DNA from: Ophiocordyceps camponoti-saundersi (nom. inval.) | Taxonomy: Eukaryota; Ascomycota; Sordariomycetes; Hypocreales; Ophiocordycipitaceae | Assembly: GCA_003339415.1 (NCBI GenBank) | Contig: PDHQ01000065.1 | Location: 123,592 to 159,928 of the forward strand | Length of the DNA stretch: 36,337 nucleotides | Direction: 5' to 3' | Made by a program: the position numbers and the translations under genes | Part shown: piece by piece, positions 9,742 to 18,243 of the stretch | How the letters are laid out: each line of letters begins with the position of its first letter | Numbering within the stretch: the first letter of the stretch is position 1 | Notes under the pieces: model-generated | The model's database searches: none | What the model was told of the DNA's origin: nothing | Seen by the model: the letters and a program-made list of their open reading frames with translations, nothing else

Positions 9742-10998
9742 ATGACTGCTGAGGCCAAGAGTGGTCACCAAGATGTTACGGGCCGCCTCGTCGCGTCAGC
9801 AGTCATGCCTCCCCAGACCCGAGGAACACCGCCGTTCGAGGCCGACTCCTTGGTTTGGCGTTACCGCACCGAGATAGCCGCCAGTTCGTCCAGCGTCTTT
9901 TCTACGCTTGCCGCTTTCCCTCTTGATAGCGTCAAGACGCGAATGCAGACATATCAGTATCGCGGATTCTTCGACTGCGTTCGGCACACTTACCGCACCG
10001 AGAACCTTGGAGGCTTCTTTCGAGGTGAGATGCCATTGCTCACTTCCCTTCCGCCCCTCTTATTGACATGGCTTGCTGACGAGGCTCGCAGGCGTCACCG
10101 CGCCTATGCTCAGCATCACTCTCGTCCGCACCGTATCCTTCTCCATCTACCAACGCGCCAAACATGCCTACTCCGACTGGGTGAAGCAGAATCTAGGCTA
10201 TGACATACTGCGGCACGTCAATCGACCCGGAACATATCCCAACCTTTACTCGGTAGCTTGCTTTGGAGCGGCCGGCGCCACGGCCGGATCCGTCATCACC
10301 TTCTTGGCCTGCCCCTTTGAGCTGACCAAACTGAGCGCCCAGGTCTCCGTTCTCTTGGCCGAGCGCGCTGGCAACTGTCAGAAGAGCCGAGCGGTGGCGA
10401 TGAGCTACCAGAACAAGGGAACCCTACGAACCATGGCCAACATCGTCAAGCACCGTGGTACGCTCGGCCTCTACACAGGATTGAAGCTGCACCTTTGTAC
10501 GTTCACCGTCTCTGGTCGTGATGAGGGCTGATTGCTGACGACGAACATAGTGCGCGACACCTTGGGAACGGCCATCTACTTTATGGTGTACGAGAGCGGC
10601 AAGCAGCTGGGGACGACGTTCTTTGGGGACAGCCCCAACAGCAACAAGCTCGCCGTCGTCGCCGCCGGCGGGCTCTGCGGCCTCGTATCGTGGGCTATGA
10701 TATGTAAGTGGCGTTTTTGCACCCTCTTGATGCAGGCGGTCGCACTGGGCCTTGCAGCTGACTTGGACCCCTTGCAGATCCCATCGATTCGGCCAAGAGC
10801 ATCTACCAGAGAAACTCGCTCCTGCGGTCGAGAGGAGAAAAGGTCGAAGCGGCCCCCAAGATCGAGTTCTTCAAGCGTCATATGTACCGCGGGCTGGGTG
10901 TGTCTATGAGCCGCTCCTGCATGGTCAACGCCATTTTCTTCTCCTCGTTTGAGATTATCAAGAAGCGCATCAAAGACGAGGAAAGGTCACACACGTGA
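9742..10998 (+). CDS. Mitochondrial carrier family (SLC25) transporter, Yfr045w-like
   Basis: This is a six-helix solute carrier of the mitochondrial inner membrane; the substrate is not evident. Exons 9742-10024, 10092-10496, 10551-10703 and 10778-10998 join to 353 residues, with introns of 67, 54 and 74 bp that all keep frame. The three mitochondrial-carrier repeats are visible: first signature FPLDSVKTRMQ at about residue 70, followed by the helix-2 pattern FFRGVTAPML; second signature CPFELTKLSAQ, followed by GLYTGLKLHLLRDT; third signature YPIDSAKSIYQ, followed by MYRGLGVSMSRS. The third signature is restored only when the intron at 10704-10777 is removed. The N-terminal extension of about 50 residues before helix 1 (RYRTEIAASSSSVFSTLAAF) is polar. 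The wording of the repeats resembles fungal carriers related to yeast Yfr045w, often labelled carnitine/acylcarnitine carrier by automatic annotation, but that substrate is unproven. A second in-frame ATG at 9805 is possible as start. Confidence 0.92.
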
Positions 10999-11636
10999 TT
11001 TTCATGTATCTTGACGGTCGTTACGACGCTCATATAACCGAAGTCCTGAGGGTAAGGAACCCCCCCCCTCCCCCTTTTTGATGTCCGTCTGCGAGTTTGG
11101 TTGAGCGTCTCACTGGGGAGTTGCGACATTGTTCGAGAGGGAAGTAGGATGTATCATGTGGATATCTGAAGGTATTGTCGCAGACGGGCATTTATCCGGC
11201 GCAGTTTGAAGCCAATCTGACAGGGGAGGGGGTTTGATCTCGAGGCGCCGATAGATTCTAGCAGATGCCATGATCATGTACCTAGGTAGGTAGCATGTAG
11301 GTAGTTCTGCCGTCTAATGATAAGGCTCTCTCGGTATACGCTGGTGTCATCCCGTGGCATTTCCTTCGTACGACACTCTCATCTTACGAGACGGGACAGA
11401 ATCGTTGACCGGAGATGACGTTGACGATGACGGCAAGTAGGTACCCAGACAGGCTTGCAGTAAAGAGAGGGTCTGCAGACAGTAGTGCCTACGTGCCAAA
11501 GGGAAGAGTATATACACAGGAAACATGTTATGCCACCGTCTTGGTGCCCCAGACAGACGAGACGAGGAGGGGGAAAAGAAACAAAAGCCAACAGACAGCA
11601 GATTCGAAGGGTGGGGGATATCTTTCTTGAAACGTG
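10999..11636. other. Intergenic region between convergent carrier and AT-hook genes
   Basis: This should contain the 3' UTRs of both neighbours. A TACCTAGGTAGGTAG element with a further GTAGGTAG copy lies at 11279-11304. A stop-free plus-strand stretch at 11324-11439 lacks a start codon and was not accepted as a gene. Confidence 0.5.
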
Positions 11637-13202
11637 TCACTTGGGCAGAGACTTTAGCAACGGCTCTATCCTAAGCCTTTTGCTCAGCCCTACGCGGTAG
11701 AGCGGCTTGTTCCTGCTGAGAGGTTGAGGTTGAGGCTGAGGTTTGGGTTGGGGGGTTGTCGGGGACGGGGCCGTCTTTTCGGCGGGAGCGGAGTCTAGTT
11801 TCTTCGTCTCTTTCTTTGGGGGGCTGGACTCTTCGCTTGCTTTTGAGGTTGGGGGAGGTGGGTCGTCTTGTTCTGTGACTTGCTCTTCTTTTGGTGGTGA
11901 GGTTGATGGTGACGGTGGCGTTGCTGCTGCTGGTGGTAGCAATGGTGGTGGCGGCGGCGGTGGTGATGCTTCGGACAAATCGACCGCCTCCTCCTCCTCC
12001 ATCTGCTCCTCAACCTTCTTCTTCTTGGGTCTTCCTCTCTTCGTCTTCGAAGTATCCGAAGCGACCGACTTCTTAGCCGGACGCCCTCTCTTCTTCTTCG
12101 GTTTGATCAAAGATTCACCAAAGTCAGACTCATCGTCGTCGACCAGTTCATCTCGACACGGCGGCATCTCAGCATCATCCGCTCGCGACGACGCCTCGTA
12201 TCCTTTTACCCCATCGCCACCACGATCCAGGGCAATGATATCGGGAGAAGAATCTCTCCGGGCTCTCGTCCGCCTCTTGGTTTGCGTCGTGCCTCCTTCG
12301 TTATGAGAGGAAGGGTCGTTGGTGCGAGGCGTGTTGACGTTCGTTGCCGTCCCGCTTGAGCACTGCCGGCGTTTGGAATCGGCTGCCTCTTTCGCGAGCT
12401 TGTTGCTCTGTGATCCGTGTATGCTTTCGTATTCTTCTTTTTGACTTGCAGAAAGGGGTTTGGTTGCGATGTATAGCGGGTGTTGATCGTCCATGGTCAT
12501 TGTCGATACCGTCGCCGGCTTCGGACTCTTGTCCTTGATGGGAGTGTTCAGGTCGTCCTCGTTCGAAGATTGCAATTTCCTTCTCTTCGTATCCCGCTTT
12601 GTCCGACTAGCATCCTCATCGCTCTCATACCCCAGCATCTCCACATTGCGCCGCAAGCCTCGCGTAATCTTAATAGTCGTTGCTTGTCGGCTCTTCGTCT
12701 TGGAGGTGCTCGATCCGGAATTTCTCTCCGGACTGCTGGGGACATCCCACATGTCCTTCGTCTCTACCATAGCAGCGCCTTCCTTCTTCCTCGTCTTGGT
12801 CGTCGATCGCTCGCCCGGCTTCGACGACGACCAGGCGTCAGGTTGCGCCAGTGACTCGATGGAGGCCACGGGTATTAGCCACTCGCATCGTTCCGAGTCC
12901 GTCTGGTAGTGCGCCTCTTGCTGCTGCTGCTCATTCAAGGCACTCTGGTGAGCTGCTTCTCTCTGCTCGTCGAATACCCTCTGGAATAGTACGGGGTCAG
13001 TAGAGGCCGTCGCGTGACTGGTCCGATCTGAAGAGCGCGTCTGCGCGCTCACAGTTACCGGGTCATAGTTTTCCGGCGTGGAGAGAGAGTCACTTCCATC
13101 TTCTTCGTCCGAGTCGGCGATTTCTACCGGTGGCATATTCTCGTGAGACTTCTCTTTGAGCACAGCTGAGACGCGCCTCTCGGAGGCAGGGTTAATCAGC
13201 AT
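11637..13202 (-). CDS. AT-hook protein, largely disordered, putative chromatin-associated
   Basis: A single-exon frame of 521 residues was found; function is not known. Two AT-hook cores are clear on the minus strand: KKKRGRPAKK (about 12070-12102) and KTKRGRPKKKK (about 12014-12048). AT-hooks bind the minor groove of AT-rich DNA, so a nuclear, chromatin-linked role is inferred. The rest is low complexity: acidic and serine-rich N-terminus (ADSDEEDGSDSLSTPE), long Ser/Thr/Lys stretches, a polyproline segment after the AT-hooks, and PQPQPQP near the end. The last 25 residues (PLYRVGLSKRLRIEPLLKSL) are non-repetitive and basic/hydrophobic, and look like a conserved short motif. The start is uncertain: the upstream ATG at 13202 is the longest option, but the ATG at 13133 (MPPVEIADSDEE) looks like a more natural N-terminus and would give 498 residues. 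Confidence 0.75.
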   Translation of the reverse strand: MLINPASERRVSAVLKEKSHENMPPVEIADSDEEDGSDSLSTPENYDPVTVSAQTRSSDRTSHATASTDPVLFQRVFDEQREAAHQSALNEQQQQEAHYQTDSERCEWLIPVASIESLAQPDAWSSSKPGERSTTKTRKKEGAAMVETKDMWDVPSSPERNSGSSTSKTKSRQATTIKITRGLRRNVEMLGYESDEDASRTKRDTKRRKLQSSNEDDLNTPIKDKSPKPATVSTMTMDDQHPLYIATKPLSASQKEEYESIHGSQSNKLAKEAADSKRRQCSSGTATNVNTPRTNDPSSHNEGGTTQTKRRTRARRDSSPDIIALDRGGDGVKGYEASSRADDAEMPPCRDELVDDDESDFGESLIKPKKKRGRPAKKSVASDTSKTKRGRPKKKKVEEQMEEEEAVDLSEASPPPPPPPLLPPAAATPPSPSTSPPKEEQVTEQDDPPPPTSKASEESSPPKKETKKLDSAPAEKTAPSPTTPQPKPQPQPQPLSRNKPLYRVGLSKRLRIEPLLKSLPK

Positions 13203-13600
13203 GCTGACGCGCTTGTCGGATTTCGGAGTATGTCATCCGGTGTAAGAAAGTTAATTGAGTGTAAAGTCACGTGCAAAGGTTCCCCATCGTCCGCGAAGCG
13301 GGTGAGACGAGAAGAACCGCAGCCGAGAAAGACAAAGAAGAGAGAAGAGAATAAAAAAAAAAGGGACAGAAGAAAATAGTAGTCTCATTCTCATGTCTCG
13401 TCCAGCTACATAGGTAGTCATGTTGAATATCACCGGCCACTTCGTCACCCGATACGCCTTCTTTCACACAAGCAACTTTTTTTTTCGGGCGTATCCCATC
13501 ACAGACCCCCCATCACCATCACGCTCCAAAACGCCGATGTTGAGATCGTAGCCTGCTCGAGGAAAAGCAAAGCCCTCTTCGTGAAAATGTCAAAAACTTT
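13203..13600. other. AT-hook gene promoter and MET6 3' flank
   Basis: The left side is upstream of the AT-hook gene and the right side follows the MET6 stop codon. A CACGTG palindrome lies at 13268-13273 (GTCACGTGC), about 65 bp from the upstream AT-hook start. A poly-A/T run is seen near 13350. No gene was recognised. Confidence 0.45.
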
Positions 13601-16006
13601 TTACTTGGAGTACTTGGCGCGGTAGGCCTTGGCCGCGTTAACCATGTTGGTCAGAGCCTCCTTCGTCTCCTTCCACTGACGCGTCTTGAGGCCGCAGTCC
13701 GGGTCGATCCACAGCTGCTCGGGCTTGAGGTAGCGCAGCATCTCCTCAATGCGGTCCTTGATCTCCTGCTCGCTGGGAACCCGGGGGGAGTGGATGTCGT
13801 ACACGCCGGGGCCGATGTGCCGAGGGTACGCCTCCTCGACAAAGACGCGAAGCAACTTGGCATCTGACTTGCTGTTCTCGATGGACAGCACGTCGGCGTC
13901 GAGAGCCGCAATCGCGTGGAAGAAGTCCTGGAACTCCGAGTAGCAGAAGTGAGAGTGGATTTGCGTCGAGTCTTCCACGCCCGATGTCGACAGACGGAAC
14001 GCCTTGACGGCCCAGTCGAGGTAGGCGTCGCGTTCCTTGCCCTTGCGAAGAGGCAGGCCCTCACGAAGCGCGGGCTCGTCCACCTGAATGACGTCGACGC
14101 CCGCCTTCTCGAGGTCCACGACCTCATCACGCAGCGCCAGGGCAAGCTGCTGAGCCTGGACAGACTGATGCACATCGTCGCGGGGGAAGGACCACCGGAG
14201 ACAGGTGACGGGGCCCGTAAGCATGCCCTTCATGGGCTTCTTGGAAACCGACACGGCGTACTTGGATTCCTTGACCGTCATAGGAGCGGGACGAGAGATG
14301 TCGCCAACGATGATCGGGGGCCGGACGCAGCGAGAGCCGTAACTCTGCACCCAGGCATGGGTGGTGAAGGCGTAACCCTTGAGGCGCTCGCCAAAGTACT
14401 GAACCATGTCATTGCGCTCGGGTTCGCCGTGCACGAAGACATCGAGACCGAGCTCCTCCTGGATCTTGACGTTGTCACGGATCTCCTTCTCGATGAACTT
14501 ATCGTAGTCCTGAGCGGTGATTTCGCCCTTGGTGAGCTTGTTCCGCTGAGCGCGAATCTCCTGCGTCTGGGGGAAAGAGCCGATGGTGGTCGTGGGGAAA
14601 AGGGGAAGCTGGAGCTTCTTCTCCTGCGCGGCGATGCGAACCGGGAACTCGGACTTGCGCTTGTGATCCTTGTCAGTCACCTTGGACTGACGCTCCTTGA
14701 CTTGCGGGTCATTGGTGCGACTCGATGTGGCCCGGGACTGCATAGATTTAGCATTGGCCTCAAGCTGCTGACGAACAGCAGCCGGGCCTTCGGTGACGGC
14801 CTTGGCGATGATGGCGATCTCGACAGCCTTCTCGCAAGCAAAGGAGAACCAGTCGGCAACCTCCGGGTCGAGCTTCTTCTCGCTGGCCAGGGTGTGGGGA
14901 GTGTGTAGGAGGGAGCTTGAGGTGGCAACGATGACGCGGTCTTTGCCGAGCTTCTGGATCGCCTTTTCGACTATTTCAACGGCCGATTTCATGTTCGTTT
15001 TCCAGATGTTGCGGCCGTCCACGACGCCGGCAGACAAGATGGTCTTGGGGCCCAGGGCGCCCATGACGGCGTCGAGCTGCTCGGGGTTGCGAACAAGATC
15101 GACGTGGACGGCGTAGACATCCTTGGGGAGAAGATTGAGGTTATGGACAATGTCACCGAAGTAGGTGGTGAAGACAATGTTGGGAATTTTGGCACCGAGA
15201 CTGGCGAACTTTTCGTAGGCCGGCTTGAAAGCGGCCTTGGTCTTGTCGGGAAGATCGAAGACGAGGACGGGTTCGTCAATCTGGACCGTGTCGGCGCCGG
15301 CCTCCTTGAGCTTCACGAGAAGCTGCTCGTAGACGGGCAAGAGCTTGTCGAGGAGGCTGATGGGGTCGACAGACTGATCTCGATCGGCCTTGCCGAGATG
15401 GAGGAAGCTCACGGGTCCGACCAGAACGGGACGGGTGTGGATGCCAGCGTCCTTGGCCTCGCGGAACTCGACAACGGGCTTCGGGTTGTCGACGAGCTTG
15501 AAAGTCTGACCGTCCTGGAAGGTGGGCTTGACGTAGTGATAATTTGAGTCGAACCACTTGACCATCTCCAAGCTGGGAACATCGACGCCTCCCTTTTGAT
15601 GGCCACGACCCATGGCGAAGTATTGGTCGACGGGGTCCAGACCATCTTTGGTGTAGCGTTCAGGTACCGCCTGCAGCCAAGAAAGTCAGTATGGCGGAGG
15701 GGTGGAGGACAAGGGGGACGTACGCCAAAGTCCTGGATATGGCAAAGGACTTGGTCATAGAGGGCGAAGTCATTGCTCGGAATGACATCGACGCCAGCAT
15801 CCTTTTGGATCTTCCAGTGAGCGAGACGAAGCCGCTTGGCCTCGGCGAGGAGCTCAGCCTGAGATAGCTTGCCGGCCCAATCTGTGACCATTAGCAGCTG
15901 GTCAAAACGATGTCGGGAAGAAAGAAGACTCACAAGCCTCGGTAGCCTTCTTCAGCTCTCGATTTGCTCCCATGCGAGGGAAGCCAAGGATAGCGGATTG
16001 CACCAT
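13601..16006 (-). CDS. MET6: Cobalamin-independent methionine synthase (MetE/Met6)
   Basis: This cytosolic enzyme transfers a methyl group from 5-methyltetrahydropteroyl-triglutamate to homocysteine to make methionine (EC 2.1.1.14). Exons on the minus strand are 16006-15934, 15881-15724 and 15670-13601, joining to 766 residues, matching the roughly 767 of yeast Met6. The start MVQSAILGFPRMGANRELKK is the conserved N-terminus, so the start is firm. Exon 2 resumes with YWAGKLSQAELL and exon 3 with AVPERYTKDGLDPVDQYFAMGRG. The C-terminal catalytic barrel keeps all four expected zinc ligands: H651 and C653 in IHSHFCYSEF, E675 in VLSIENS, and C736 in IDPDCGLKTR; the C-to-C spacing of 83 equals that of E. 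coli MetE. The linker around residues 380-430 has Lys/Arg-rich sequence between the two barrels. A likely 5' UTR intron lies just upstream. Sulfur-responsive control is plausible given a CYS3-type site in the promoter. Confidence 0.98.
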
Positions 16007-16021
16007 ATTGGCGAGAAATCT

Positions 16022-16078
16022 CTGCAGGGAGAGCTCTGCGTTAGCTTGAAGAAGGTTGAGCTAGGAAGGATCCCGTAC
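16022..16078 (-). other. Probable 5' UTR intron of MET6
   Basis: On the minus strand a GTACGG donor at 16078, an AGCTAACGC branch sequence and a CCCTGCAG acceptor ending at 16022 define a 57-bp intron ending 15 bases upstream of the MET6 ATG. Size and signals match the coding introns nearby. Transcript evidence would be needed to confirm it. Confidence 0.5.
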
Positions 16079-16404
16079 GCGATGATGCTGGAAGAGGCGA
16101 ATTAATGGGCGGATTCTTGAGGGGTGAAATCGGATGGAGAAGAAGGAGGGATGACAGGTAGAGTAGCAGGTAAAAAAGACGGGAGAAGAGCGACGACGGG
16201 AGGAGAAGACGAGGAATAAGAGGAGGAGGAGGACGGATGGAAAAGAGGGCACAAAAGACCTCGAAGCGAGGGGTTTTTACTAACAGCAGACCGTTGCTCG
16301 CCGAGACGCTGAAAAAGCGGGGGAGGGGTCAGGGTGAGGGCAGGCTTAGGGAAGAGGCCCAGTGAAGAGATCCAGGACAGGGCTACAGCCTACAGGCGAG
16401 GCCC

Positions 16405-16556
16405 GGGGGGGGGGGGGGGGCTTGTAGCCAGTGGGCTCCAGTGGGCTCCAGTGGGCTCCAGTGGGCTCCAATGGGCTCCAATGGGCTACGGTGGGCTCCA
16501 ATGGGCTACGGTGGGCTCCAGTTGGCTCCCACAATTGGCTCCAATGGGATCCAGTT
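16405..16556 (+). repeat. Poly-G run followed by 10-bp tandem repeat CAGTGGGCTC
   Basis: Bases 16405-16420 are a run of G. From about 16430 to 16556 there are some twelve copies of a 10-bp unit, consensus CAGTGGGCTC with variants CAATGGGCTC and CGGTGGGCTA; the last copies degrade. Because 10 is not a multiple of 3, the repeat is open in several frames as Gly/Leu/Gln/Trp/Ala/Pro peptides; these are not taken as genes. Confidence 0.9.
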
Positions 16557-16722
16557 GGGGGTCGGAGCTGATGCCCGAAGCTGTCTCGGTAGGTGTTCCG
16601 ATAACCGGCGCGTCTCACTTTGTGACAAGAGACTGACAGTGCCTTAGTAAGTTATTGTTTCAACGACCGAAAACGGCGTCGGGGAGGAAGCTATTGGTTG
16701 GACGTGTGAATACGATGGAACG

Positions 16723-16732
16723 ATGGCGCCAT
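16723..16732. promoter_or_regulatory. Candidate CYS3/MetR bZIP binding site
   Basis: The palindrome ATGGCGCCAT matches the binding consensus ATGRYRYCAT known for Neurospora CYS3, the bZIP activator of sulfur-assimilation genes, at every position. It lies about 720 bp upstream of the MET6 start codon. The consensus is recalled knowledge; use at this site is inferred. Confidence 0.5.
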
Positions 16733-18243
16733 CGATGATGGACGACTTGCGGCACCTGTTGCTCATCAGTGAAGGTAGAGGGTGAGAGACCCTGTTCACC
16801 CGTCTGCTAGTGCTAGGTACCTAGGTAGTTGCCGTCAGTTTATGCTCGTGTTATTCATAGAACAGCACACTTGCAGATACCTAGGTACACACATACGGAT
16901 TACACACTCATATAGTGTGTACGAATATCGGTACAGTGGTGTCTGTCTGCACATTGTATGTAATGTGCGCCATGCGCGTCTCATCCAATCAATCCTTCGA
17001 GGCTGACGGATGAGACATCTATGACTTACGTAGTATGATGGGGAGGGCTTGATCGGTGTGTGTTCTTCACGGATACCTGCACCTGCACGACTGCGTGTGC
17101 TGAAGATGTACGGATATATGTATATGTATGTACATACCAGGTAGTTATGCAATGCCTGTTGCCCGGCTGTTCTGAGACAAGAAGAAAAACGAGTGATGCT
17201 ATCTCGACGACGTCAAGGCTTCATTGGGTGATAGGCTTACGTCAAGGAATATTCGGCAGCCGCCAGGAGAGTTCCAGGAGCGATCCTACCTACCATGACA
17301 CTCACCAGGTCGGTGCTTGACAAACGTATCACCAATTAATTACCCTTTCTATCGGCCGATATCCCCTCAGCATTTCTACGACAACATATATCAAACGTGG
17401 CTCTGGACGCCATAGTAACTCAGATAGTCTTTTTCTTACATGAATTCCCCTTACTTGTGGCAGCCTGGATGTTGCCAAGCATCGAGTCAGCCTTCTTTCA
17501 GGACGTAATCTTCGGACGAGGAGTTTCCGCACTACTCGTGGACGTCACCAGCCTTAGAGAGCTTTGCTGAGGCTGGGGAGTTCTTTACATGACATGGCAA
17601 TGGCCGTGACAGGCAAGTAAAACCACTGGAAATACAGTTCAGCGTTATACATCTCTTCTTCGACATACATATGCTCGATGACTTTGATCTCTTCAGGGAC
17701 ATACGTCTATGGGGCGATGGATAGCAATGCTTTTGCTGCGTGGCTGAATATGATGTTCTCCATTAGCTACCTACCTACCTAGGTAGGGAGGACTTGGGTA
17801 AAGGAGCCCATGTCGAATGAGAGATCAGCGAAATCTACACGGGCTGTTGGATAGATCGATAGGGAGATATCAATCAGATTCATCCATGGCCGTTTCAAGA
17901 GCAATAGGCGCGGACAGCTGCAGCTTCAAGTACCTTACCGCCTACCGAAGCACCTACCACACACTCCGTTGCTCGAGCACGGGCACGCATCGTCACTTCG
18001 TCCCAGCCAAGGCGTGACGAGGCAGGTGCTTCGTATCACGTATGTCGGTAGGTGCCTTCCTCCCCAACTTCATCTCAATCTCTGTTCCTTCCATATGGCG
18101 CTCTCTCTCCCAACCCGTCCCGCCACCAGTCATTCAGCCACGGCCCAGGCTCTCTCCCCTCCTGAGAACCTCAAGCGTTTGGAACGTGACGATAGTCATG
18201 CCCAGACTTGCAGCTCAGCCTCAATCAACGTCCGTCCGTCGTC

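Larger units (their letters stand above)
16007..18243. other. Long divergent intergenic region (MET6 / 821-residue protein gene)
   Basis: This is the largest gap in the window (2.2 kb), flanked by MET6 on the minus strand and an unrecognised gene on the plus strand, so it should hold both promoters. It contains a CT/GA-rich MET6 leader (16120-16260), a poly-G run with a 10-bp tandem repeat (16405-16556), a CYS3-type palindrome (16723-16732), several TACCTAGGTA copies (16813-16832, 16878-16890, 17766-17790) and TACGGAT elements near 16898 and 17108. No further coding frame is supported. Confidence 0.55.

Noticed and set aside
11324..11439. Stop-free plus-strand stretch ending RDGTESLTGDDVDDDGK, possible terminal exon
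   Set aside because: It has no start codon or credible upstream exon, and lies in the 3' flank of the carrier gene; about 38 open codons can occur by chance.
13916..14908. 330-residue plus-strand frame within MET6
   Set aside because: It is antisense to conserved methionine synthase coding sequence; long antisense frames are common in GC-rich genes.
16334..16636. 100-residue Gly/Leu/Gln/Trp repeat frame
   Set aside because: It is a translation of the 10-bp tandem repeat, open in several frames on both strands.
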